Source: Oscillospiraceae bacterium
Lineage (GTDB): Bacteria; Bacillota; Clostridia; UMGS1883
DNA: 42,286 nucleotides
Direction: 5' to 3'
Assembly (NCBI GenBank): GCA_022508735.1
Contig: JAFLUQ010000003.1
Coordinates: 1-42,286, forward strand
Part shown: positions 35,075 to 40,257 of the stretch, one piece after another
Numbering within the stretch: the stretch's first letter is position 1
How the letters are laid out: each line of letters starts with the position of its first letter
Translations under genes and position numbers: made by a program
The notes under the pieces: model-generated
What the model was told of the DNA's origin: nothing
Databases searched by the model: none
What the model saw: the letters and a program-made list of their open reading frames with translations, nothing else

Positions 35075-35673
35075 GGCCTCACCCCTGTATTTTTCAGCGT
35101 TTCCAAACCTTTTGCTTGTAATCTGTAGATATATCTCAAATCATAACCGAACGTCTTTGCGATTTCTTTATCAGTGAGACTGTCAAAAAATTTAGCTCGC
35201 AGAACCGCTTTTTGCGTTTCGGTTATATCAAGGTTTTCAAGTCTCTCGGCGACCGAATTTTGCTTTGTCAACAGGTCTTTGGCTCGAGCAATAGTTTCTT
35301 TTAGATCAGTTATATCTTCATTGGTTTTCATGCGCTCTATTTCAATCATGAGCCACCTAATCGCAAGCCCATAAAATCTATATGAATAGAGATATTCATT
35401 CGGTGCCAGAAAAACAAGCTCGCTCTCACCTATTCGGTCAAGTTCCAAGTCTGACAGTAATGCCCGGTAGGCTATATCACCTCGAATATTTAGAACCTCG
35501 CTAACCTTATAGGCCCAAGACAGCCTATGAGGATTTTTGTGTAATTTTTTCGGTGTGAAACTTCTTATACTCAACCCGGCTGATGCAATAACTGCCTGCT
35601 TTTTCTTTTTGCCGATATTCGCACACGTTTCAAGAACCAAGCAGCCGAAAGCAGATTTTTCAGCACAACCCAC
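35071..35673 (-). CDS. Sigma-like / region 4-type HTH regulator
   Basis: The 200-residue protein ends in LDITETQKAVLRAKFFDSLTDKEIAKTFGYDLRYIYRLQAKGLETL, a region 4-type helix-turn-helix as found in phage late-gene and element regulators. The N-terminal half is unique, and a coiled-coil-like stretch occurs around 110-145. GTG 35673 is the start, with AGGAG 8 nt upstream. It overlaps the HTH gene upstream by 14 bp and sigma factor 2 downstream by 4 bp, so the three form one operon. Confidence 0.7.
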   Translation of the reverse strand: MGCAEKSAFGCLVLETCANIGKKKKQAVIASAGLSIRSFTPKKLHKNPHRLSWAYKVSEVLNIRGDIAYRALLSDLELDRIGESELVFLAPNEYLYSYRFYGLAIRWLMIEIERMKTNEDITDLKETIARAKDLLTKQNSVAERLENLDITETQKAVLRAKFFDSLTDKEIAKTFGYDLRYIYRLQAKGLETLKNTGVRP

Positions 35674-35857
35674 TTATATCACTCCTGGCCGGAAGACATT
35701 TCTGCTCAAAATATGACCGGGGCACCCGGCCGGATATTGTTATATAGCCTTTCTTCTTCAATTCATCGTTCAGAGTTTTTATTATTCTGTATGCCCGGCC
35801 AACTGAGCAGTCCAGTCGTGCCATTACTTCTTCCACCCGTACTACATCAGATTGCAC
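35660..35857 (-). CDS. Small HTH protein (excisionase-like or MerR-like)
   Basis: The 65-residue protein VRVEEVMARLDCSVGRAYRIIKTLNDELKKKGYITISGRVPRSYF has the form of a winged or MerR-type helix-turn-helix used by excisionases and element regulators. GTG 35857 has AGGTGG upstream. It is first in the operon with the two sigma-like genes. As the only small basic HTH of this type here, it is the best excisionase candidate, though it is not next to the integrase. Confidence 0.65.
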   Translation of the reverse strand: MQSDVVRVEEVMARLDCSVGRAYRIIKTLNDELKKKGYITISGRVPRSYFEQKCLPARSDISGLC

Positions 35858-35901
35858 TCATTACCACCTTTTCCTATCAATCATTTTGCTTTACTTTAAT
35901 T

Positions 35902-35930
35902 ATTATATCACAGCCTTTTGTTTTTGTAAA
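35902..35930 (-). promoter_or_regulatory. Promoter of the HTH-sigma operon
   Basis: Minus-strand TTTACA (35930-35925) and TATAAT (35907-35902) have 17-bp spacing; it diverges from the XRE repressor promoter about 70 bp away. Confidence 0.7.
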
Positions 35931-35972
35931 TATCTTTTTGATATATTTTTTTAGATTTCTCAATCAAATAGC

Positions 35973-36001
35973 TTGACAAACTTATTTTTTAGTGATATAA
36001 T
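35973..36001 (+). promoter_or_regulatory. Promoter of XRE repressor gene
   Basis: TTGACA (35973-35978) and TATAAT (35996-36001) have 17-bp spacing, the strongest promoter in the element and divergent from the sigma operon, as in a repressor/early-promoter switch. Confidence 0.8.
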
Positions 36002-36021
36002 CTAATCAAGAGGTGATTATA

Positions 36022-36447
36022 ATGACAATAGGTGAAGCATTAAGGGCCGCAAGAGAAAAGGCCGGCTTGACTCAAACAGAATTAGCACAGAAAATGAACG
36101 TTACTGTATCATGTGTCAGTCAATATGAGAGAGACCGACGAAATCCGGGTACTCGCCAGTTAGAGAAATTCGCTGACGCACTCGGCATTTCATACGATGT
36201 TCTGCTCGTCAGTAAAATTGATGATCTTACTCAATCAAGACATAGAAATGATATAGCTGACCTGTTTTCTCAGACTGAATTTTCTGAAAAACTAATGCAC
36301 ATAGGTTATGCTTTGAACGAGGTTGACAGCGGGGCATTTATTATCGAAAGTCCAACCCGGAAATATGCCATTTCAGGCGAAGAGCTTCTGAACCTGAATG
36401 AAAAATGTGATTCATATTTACGGTTCTTACTTTCTGAGTTAAAATAA
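36022..36447 (+). CDS. XRE-family repressor (cI-like)
   Basis: About 141 residues: an N-terminal Cro/C1-type HTH (IGEALRAAREKAGLTQTELAQKMNVTVSCVSQYERDRRNPGTRQLEKFADALGISYDVLL) and a C-terminal part of about 75 residues without an obvious protease or LexA-like site. ATG 36022 is preferred to GTG 36013 because AGAGGTG spans the latter. Divergent placement opposite the HTH-sigma operon makes it the likely master repressor of the element. Confidence 0.85.
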   Translation: MTIGEALRAAREKAGLTQTELAQKMNVTVSCVSQYERDRRNPGTRQLEKFADALGISYDVLLVSKIDDLTQSRHRNDIADLFSQTEFSEKLMHIGYALNEVDSGAFIIESPTRKYAISGEELLNLNEKCDSYLRFLLSELK

Positions 36448-36449
36448 AA

Positions 36450-36472
36450 GCCTGGTAACCAATTCACCAGGC
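36450..36472. terminator. Hairpin after XRE repressor
   Basis: A 7-bp stem GCCTGGT/ACCAGGC (36450-36456 with 36466-36472). The U-rich tail is better on the minus strand (TTTTATTTTAA) than on plus. Confidence 0.55.
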
Positions 36473-36493
36473 AAAAAGAATTTCATATAGGTA

Positions 36494-36522
36494 TTTACTT
36501 TTTCACGTATATGTGATATAAT
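36494..36522 (+). promoter_or_regulatory. Promoter of small RNA candidate, with internal palindrome
   Basis: TTTACT (36494-36499) and TATAAT (36517-36522) have 17-bp spacing. The spacer contains the near-palindrome TCACGTATATGTGA (36503-36516), a plausible repressor operator. Confidence 0.65.
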
Positions 36523-36528
36523 AATCCT

Positions 36529-36621
36529 TACTTGAGGAGCAGTAAGGTTTACTCTCTCAAGAAAGGGTTATTTGGTTTAGAATAGCGGGGCATTTTAGCG
36601 GGTGCCCGCTATTCTTTTTTT
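36529..36621 (+). ncRNA. Candidate small regulatory RNA of about 93 nt
   Basis: A promoter (36494-36522) is followed by no convincing ORF. A first hairpin has stem CTTGAG/CTCAAG (36531-36536, 36556-36561) and inner GTAA/TTAC. A single-stranded linker then leads to a strong terminator of perfect 11-bp stem (36579-36589 with 36605-36615) and seven Ts. It lies between the XRE repressor and the 50-residue ORF. The family is unknown to me. A short leader peptide or antisense function is possible. Confidence 0.6.
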
Positions 36622-36772
36622 ACGCCTCGTTTTTCAGGACTTCAAGAGTCTTGATAAACTCTGCGAGTGTCTTGCCTTCTTTTTCAGCGTCGAGAGCCTT
36701 GAGATAAATATCTGTTCTCTCAAGCTTTTTCGCGAGCTGGACGGCAACCTCGGTTGCACTTGGCGACTTCAT
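36620..36772 (-). CDS. 50-residue helical protein
   Basis: A frame from ATG 36772 to TAA 36620 encodes about 50 residues (VAVQLAKKLERTDIYLKALDAEKEGKTLAEFIKTLEVLKNEA), predicted mostly helical. GAGG precedes the start closely, and a shared element promoter motif lies at 36814-36840. Its end abuts the terminator of the opposing small RNA. Function unknown. Confidence 0.55.
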   Translation of the reverse strand: MKSPSATEVAVQLAKKLERTDIYLKALDAEKEGKTLAEFIKTLEVLKNEA

Positions 36773-36813
36773 CAACCTCACTTCCTCTCTTTAGCAAGCA
36801 ATCATGCTTTGCA

Positions 36814-36840
36814 CCTTACATTTATTATTATATCGTGTTT
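36814..36840 (-). promoter_or_regulatory. Element promoter motif copy 3
   Basis: Minus-strand AAACACG-A-TATAAT-AATAAATGTAAG, with -10 at 36832-36827, precedes the 50-residue ORF. The upstream CTTGTGCGCTTTGC also resembles the sequence upstream of copy 4. Confidence 0.6.
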
Positions 36841-36907
36841 TTCGGCATTAGTAAGCCGGCAAAGCGCACAAGGTTCAAGCATTTTTGCTATTAGTTTCTA
36901 CCCGGTT

Positions 36908-37132
36908 TTACTCGGCCTTTTCATCGAGAGGCCACTTTTCGAGCAGGTCTCGCGGATGACAACCCAAAGCGTCAGCGAGCTTCAACCCGTTTCTCAAAGC
37001 TATATTTTCGGCTTTGAGCTTACCCGCCTCAATCTGGTGGATTTTCATATAGTGGACACCACTCTTTTCTGCGAGGACATGCAATGACAGCCCCTTCTTA
37101 ATGCGCTCTTCTCTAAGACTCGTATATACCAC
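36908..37132 (-). CDS. Mini XRE-family HTH protein (paralogue A)
   Basis: The 74-residue protein is essentially one Cro/C1-type HTH: SLREERIKKGLSLHVLAEKSGVHYMKIHQIEAGKLKAENIALRNGLKLADALGCHPRDLL plus a short tail. It is strikingly similar to the adjacent paralogue B. The start is probably GTG 37132, where AAGGGGG is very close, so initiation may be weak or rely on coupling from the upstream gene 24 bp away. Confidence 0.75.
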   Translation of the reverse strand: MVYTSLREERIKKGLSLHVLAEKSGVHYMKIHQIEAGKLKAENIALRNGLKLADALGCHPRDLLEKWPLDEKAE

Positions 37133-37156
37133 CCCCTTGCGTTAACCAATCTACAC

Positions 37157-37342
37157 TTAAAGTAACGCTTCCGGCTGACAGCCCAGGGCCTTGGCGAGTT
37201 TGAGAGCGTTTCTTAAAGTTATGTTCTCGACCTTCATTTTACCGGTCTCCATTTTATGAATATTCATGTAATGGACTCCGCTTTTGATAGATAAGCCTTG
37301 CAAAGATAAGCCCTTTTTCATGCGTTCATTTCTGAGACTCAT
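37157..37342 (-). CDS. Mini XRE-family HTH protein (paralogue B)
   Basis: The 61-residue single-domain HTH protein MSLRNERMKKGLSLQGLSIKSGVHYMNIHKMETGKMKVENITLRNALKLAKALGCQPEALL shares most positions with paralogue A. ATG 37342 overlaps the stop codon of the upstream gene in ATGA, indicating coupling. It probably binds DNA as a dimer. Confidence 0.78.
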   Translation of the reverse strand: MSLRNERMKKGLSLQGLSIKSGVHYMNIHKMETGKMKVENITLRNALKLAKALGCQPEALL

Positions 37343-37536
37343 TCTGCGCACACCACCTTCATAGGACTTGAAAAGCTATTCATTATCATATCCATGAACT
37401 CTCGGCCGGTAAAGTAAATCCCACCCAGAGCTACACCCTCATGCGAATAGGTCGTTATAAAAACCCTGCCGGCCACACCCTGCTCAACCTTGACATAGGC
37501 ATTTGGACCGATCTTGATCAAATTCTTTACGCTCAT
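37339..37536 (-). CDS. 65-residue protein of unknown function, first in the mini-XRE operon
   Basis: The protein (SVKNLIKIGPNAYVKVEQGVAGRVFITTYSHEGVALGGIYFTGREFMDMIMNSF) is predicted beta-rich and matches nothing I recognise. ATG 37536 has AAGGAG 8 nt upstream, which decides against GTG 37545. It is coupled to paralogue B by an ATGA overlap and is driven by promoter motif copy 4. Confidence 0.65.
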   Translation of the reverse strand: MSVKNLIKIGPNAYVKVEQGVAGRVFITTYSHEGVALGGIYFTGREFMDMIMNSFSSPMKVVCAE

Positions 37537-37600
37537 AAATTTCACTCCTTAAAACGATAACTTTTGATGGCTGTTACTTTTAAGTGCACACTTTAATCAA

Positions 37601-37640
37601 CTTACATTTATATTATAACATCTTTGCTTAAATATGTAAA
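37601..37640 (-). promoter_or_regulatory. Element promoter motif copy 4, with -35
   Basis: Minus-strand TTTACA (37640-37635), 17 bp, TATAAT (37617-37612), then ATAAATGTAAG. It drives the 65-residue gene and the two mini-XRE genes. Confidence 0.7.
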
Positions 37641-37722
37641 CGGACAATACGCACAGAGTTTCAGCATTTCTGCTGTACGACTCTACCAATTACGCCCCGG
37701 ACAGTGAGCCAACCCTAACCGG

Positions 37723-37935
37723 TGCAGCAGAAGCAGCAGTGAGCAGCAGATAACTGCTGCCGAAAAAACCCAGTAAAAATAAGGCTTTAGAGGCATTAGC
37801 AGCAGTTGCAGCAGAAAAAACTTATAAAAATAAAAAATAAGCAATTAGAGACTGAAATATAAAATACAGTCTCAAAACGTAAAAAAAATAATTAATAAGA
37901 AAATTCTGCTTCACTGCTGCATCTGCTGCTACTTC
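37723..37935. repeat. Inverted CAG/CTG clusters flanking an AT-rich core (origin-like)
   Basis: The stretch 37546-38051 has no gene. GCAGCAG units cluster at 37723-37760 and 37797-37814, and CTGCTG units at 37907-37930, giving opposite orientations around a very AT-rich stretch (37815-37905). That stretch includes a perfect 7-bp hairpin (37848-37854 with 37867-37873). The layout resembles iterons beside a DNA-unwinding region, but no replication gene is recognised in the element. Confidence 0.5.
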
Positions 37936-38051
37936 AGCCGTGACCAATCACACACAACAGGGCTTGTATTTTTTTCGCGCGAAATGTAGTACAGTCATTC
38001 ATTGACGCGATATAATATAATCATAAATAAAATCAAAGAGAGGGTTGTATA

Positions 38052-38246
38052 ATGTCAATGAAAAGCACTTCATCGGCCGATTGCGTAAGACGCAATTACG
38101 ATTGGGTCATGCTCAATATAAAAAAGGGCGCAAAACAAGAACTGGTAAATATCGCAAACCATAAAGGTCTGAGCCTAACAGCCTATATCAGAGAGGCCAT
38201 TGAAAGCCGGTATCGTGCCGACACCGAAAAAATCATAGACTTGTAA
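38052..38246 (+). CDS. Arc-like ribbon-helix-helix protein 2
   Basis: The 64-residue protein NYDWVMLNIKKGAKQELVNIANHKGLSLTAYIREAIESRY has the same strand-helix-helix layout as RHH protein 1. GAGAGGG precedes ATG 38052, and TATAAT occurs at 38011-38016 within GACGCGATATAATATAATC, which recalls the element's -10 motif. It reads away from the CAG/CTG region, which would be a natural operator neighbourhood. Confidence 0.75.
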   Translation: MSMKSTSSADCVRRNYDWVMLNIKKGAKQELVNIANHKGLSLTAYIREAIESRYRADTEKIIDL

Positions 38247-38376
38247 ATTATCGAAGAAAGGTATTTACAAACCGGGTTGACTGTGATAAAATTAATTTTA
38301 AAGAAGTTTTAGAAAAAATAGGATAGCGGCTTATAATTACCTCCAAATCTACCTGTATCGAGTTTTCGTTTTTGAG

Positions 38377-38413
38377 CTTAAAACTTACCTACTTCAAAAC
38401 TAAAGCTCGATAT
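38377..38413. repeat. Diverged direct repeat, left copy
   Basis: CTTAAAACTTACC...ACTTCAAAAC...GCTCGATAT is repeated in diverged form at 38966-39002. An inverted repeat CCTGTATCGAG/CTCGATATAGG surrounds it. Confidence 0.5.
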
Positions 38414-38458
38414 AGGAGGTTCTGGAAGCAATAGAGGCTGAATACATTCAGCTAAATA

Positions 38459-38487
38459 ATAAAAAGCGCTCCGAATTTACGGAGCGC
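38459..38487 (-). terminator. Terminator of the right-end transcript
   Basis: A perfect 8-bp stem GCGCTCCG/CGGAGCGC (38466-38473 with 38480-38487) is followed on minus by TTTTTATTATT. The 18-bp sequence CCGAATTTACGGAGCGCA is repeated with one change at about 38502-38519, overlapping the stop of the 67-residue ORF. Confidence 0.75.
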
Positions 38488-38507
38488 AGGTTAGGTTTTT
38501 GCCGAAT

Positions 38508-38711
38508 TTACGGAGTGCATACTGTGAGTTGCCCCACAGCAGGGCGATAATTCACCTCATCATACTTATCAAACCCAAATGTGACTGCATTTTGAACAGT
38601 CGAGGCTGTGTTCATAATATTGTCTAAACCTGCTATATGAGTTATAGGAGTCTCAAGAGCGGTTATAAGGGAATTGCCAATATTACTGCTGATATTATCT
38701 GTTATGGACAT
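38508..38711 (-). CDS. 67-residue ORF following the group I intron-like RNA
   Basis: ATG 38711 to TAA 38508 encodes SITDNISSNIGNSLITALETPITHIAGLDNIMNTASTVQNAVTFGFDKYDEVNYRPAVGQLTV. There is no clear ribosome binding site; the start lies directly after the presumed 3' end of the group I-like structure. A good terminator follows, so the region is probably transcribed. It may be a genuine small protein, or the 3' exon remnant of an interrupted gene. No family recognised. Confidence 0.45.
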   Translation of the reverse strand: MSITDNISSNIGNSLITALETPITHIAGLDNIMNTASTVQNAVTFGFDKYDEVNYRPAVGQLTVCTP

Positions 38712-38712
38712 C

Positions 38713-38880
38713 CAAAGTTGTTACTTCGTCAATTCTGACGCGGCCGCATCATTTCTGTGCGGCTCTCATAGTTGCCTATGAGTTCAGACTGTGCCTTCAA
38801 CCTTCTGCAGAAGGTCGCTCCGTGTCCAGTCGTTACACCTTCCCTTTAACGGGCTTGGCTCGGCATTGCCTATGGACTTA
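38713..38880 (-). ncRNA. Group I intron 3' half (P4'-P9 region), 5' half not found
   Basis: Read on minus, GGCAATGCCGAGCCAAGCC (38870-38852) is followed by a P6-like GCCC...GGG, GAAGGTGTAACGACTGGACAC (R element, P7 5' strand at 38832-38827), P8 (38816-38799, perfect 7-bp stem), GAAGGCACAGTCTG (S element, P7 3' strand 38791-38785), P9 with a GCAA tetraloop (38782-38765), and two more hairpins (38763-38743; 38740-38727). Order and sequence follow the core of bacterial group I introns such as the Azoarcus tRNA intron. No P1-P3 or P4 5' strand was found upstream. Confidence 0.75.
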
Positions 38881-38908
38881 TTATATCATTAATTTTTAGA
38901 CATTGCAA
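38880..38908 (-). promoter_or_regulatory. Promoter-like sequence directly before the group I-like RNA
   Basis: Minus-strand TTGCAA (38908-38903), 17 bp, TATAAT (38885-38880). A transcript from here would begin at or just before the P5'/P4' strand. Confidence 0.55.
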
Positions 38909-38965
38909 GTGAAATTTGAAAAAATATGTACTTTTGAGAAATCAAGACGTTCATTTATGTCTGGA

Positions 38966-39002
38966 CTAAAACCTATCCAACTTCAAAACGGCTACTCGAT
39001 AT
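38966..39002. repeat. Diverged direct repeat, right copy (candidate arm site)
   Basis: It matches 38377-38413 in order and spacing (CTAAAACCTAT...ACTTCAAAAC...CTCGATAT). Its first 11 bases also occur exactly at 31475-31485 near attL. Confidence 0.5.
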
Positions 39003-39164
39003 GAGCGATATTAAAACAGCTCAAACATACCCGCCGATACCATGATGCCGAAATGACGCCGATACCCATTTAATATATAAACCAAGTACAAAAATACATA
39101 CAATATGTATAATAGAAATAAAACGATAACCACAAAATACGATAGGAATAAAAATCCAATAGCA

Positions 39165-39174
39165 GAGTGGGAGT
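39165..39174. repeat. Right attachment repeat (attR)
   Basis: GAGTGGGAGT followed by AA reads GAG TGG GAG TAA, the natural end of guaA (Glu-Trp-Glu-stop). Confidence 0.8.
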
Positions 39175-39184
39175 AAACAAATCA

Positions 39185-39232
39185 GCCCCGGAAATGGCGT
39201 AAAAACGTCATTTCCGGGGCTTTTAGTTTTGG
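39185..39232 (+). terminator. Displaced guaA terminator
   Basis: A perfect 12-bp stem (39185-39196 with 39209-39220) is followed by TTTTAGTTTT on plus. It lies 10 bp after the attR repeat and no plus-strand gene precedes it, so it is best explained as the native guaA terminator moved 8 kb away. Nothing else is evident up to 39417. Confidence 0.85.
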
Positions 39233-39417
39233 TTTGAGTGCATATTGAGTACAGAATTTATAATAACCTAACATCATATTTCGTTTTACAGATGTTTCGG
39301 CGTATATAAAAATACTTCGGCACATAAGTGGTAAAAACGGATATTTTTTGATGAGGAAACTCATGAAGACACTGGTTATTAAGCAGATATGATATTTTAT
39401 CTGACCTTATCAGTAAA

Positions 39418-40164
39418 CTATAAATTATTACTACGAATATAATCTAATACATCTCTATTTTTCTTCTTAATATTTTTTGATTTATACATTTCATTTAGGG
39501 TTTTCCATTTGTATTGCTTTCCATTATATGAAAATGCATGTGTGTATTGTTCATCTAAAGGCTTAGCTGTTAATATGTAGAAGTGGAAAATATATGTCTT
39601 ATTGACCTTATCTCCGACAGAATATTTTGTATTTGTGAATTCTCCAACATACTGTATTTTAAGTTTTGTCTTACTTATTCCTGTGTCTGATGAAAATTTA
39701 GATAATACATTAGTTTTTTCCTTATCTATAATATAATCCTCATCTAAAACCTTATAATTTGGAAATAATTCGCACCGCCATCTAACATCTTTATATAAGA
39801 GAAATTTTCCATCTGATTTGTCACTTTTAAGTAAAACCATGTTAAATATATGACTTTTTCCATCACTTTTGCCTAATTCTTCAATATCATTGTATATTGA
39901 CTCAACAGTTCGATGAGATTTAATAGAAATAATAGACTGAACCATTCCCCATAATAATATTAGGGAAGTAACAATCCATAATATAATCCTAAAAGCACCC
40001 GGCGAGAGAAATAGTACTTGCTGCTTTATTTCTGAACAAACAAGTGTGATCGTCAATGAAATTCCAGAAATTATTTCACCGACGCCCGAAATAATCTTAG
40101 ATTCAAATATGTTTCGATTTCTTTCTAAATAAAGCTTAAGACTTTCTTTTTCTATTGATAGCAT
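39418..40164 (-). CDS. Two-helix membrane protein with degenerate Nudix-like domain (possible defence effector)
   Basis: The 248-residue protein has two membrane helices (about 25-45 and 55-78). The soluble domain (about 105-248) follows a Nudix-fold pattern: DGKFLLYKDVRWRCELFPNYK, then VLSKFSSDTGISKTKLKIQYV where the Nudix helix should be, and a final YKWKTLNEMYKSKNIKKKNRDVLDYI. The catalytic Glu residues of the Nudix box are missing. The layout recalls SMODS-associated Nudix-like proteins predicted to sense nucleotides in antiviral systems. No cyclase is nearby. The gene is strongly AT-rich with its own promoter, suggesting recent acquisition. Confidence 0.55.
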   Translation of the reverse strand: MLSIEKESLKLYLERNRNIFESKIISGVGEIISGISLTITLVCSEIKQQVLFLSPGAFRIILWIVTSLILLWGMVQSIISIKSHRTVESIYNDIEELGKSDGKSHIFNMVLLKSDKSDGKFLLYKDVRWRCELFPNYKVLDEDYIIDKEKTNVLSKFSSDTGISKTKLKIQYVGEFTNTKYSVGDKVNKTYIFHFYILTAKPLDEQYTHAFSYNGKQYKWKTLNEMYKSKNIKKKNRDVLDYIRSNNL

Positions 40165-40187
40165 GATATCCCTCCTTTTACTTGATA

Positions 40188-40216
40188 ATTATATCATAAT
40201 ATTAAAACTTTATCAA
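40188..40216 (-). promoter_or_regulatory. Promoter of the Nudix-like membrane protein gene
   Basis: Minus-strand TTGATA (40216-40211), 17 bp, TATAAT (40193-40188), followed by AAAGGAGGG before ATG 40164. Confidence 0.75.
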
Positions 40217-40257
40217 TACATAAATGTAATATTCTTATATATTTTTTTGCTAAAATG

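Larger units (their letters stand above)
31110..39174. mobile_element. Integrated element of about 8.1 kb in the 3' end of guaA
   Basis: The 10-bp sequence GAGTGGGAGT occurs at 31110-31119 (end of guaA) and again at 39165-39174. There it reads on as GAG TGG GAG TAA, the expected native guaA ending, followed by a strong terminator. A tyrosine recombinase gene lies next to the left end. The recognisable contents are regulators: three sigma-like proteins, three XRE proteins, two ribbon-helix-helix proteins and a small HTH protein. No relaxase, replication initiator, coupling ATPase, capsid or terminase gene was seen. The 3' end of guaA is a known integration hotspot for genomic islands. Confidence 0.85.

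Noticed and set aside
37668..37706. tRNA-like sequence on minus (GGGGCGTAATTGGTAGAG, then a CAGCA/TGCTG hairpin)
   Set aside because: The D-arm is shortened, the anticodon loop would have 4 nt, and no T-arm or 3' acceptor strand follows. At best it is a distant remnant; chance resemblance is likely.
39182..39364. 60-codon minus-strand ORF after attR
   Set aside because: It overlaps the guaA-type terminator, has no ribosome binding site, and shows no protein-like pattern.
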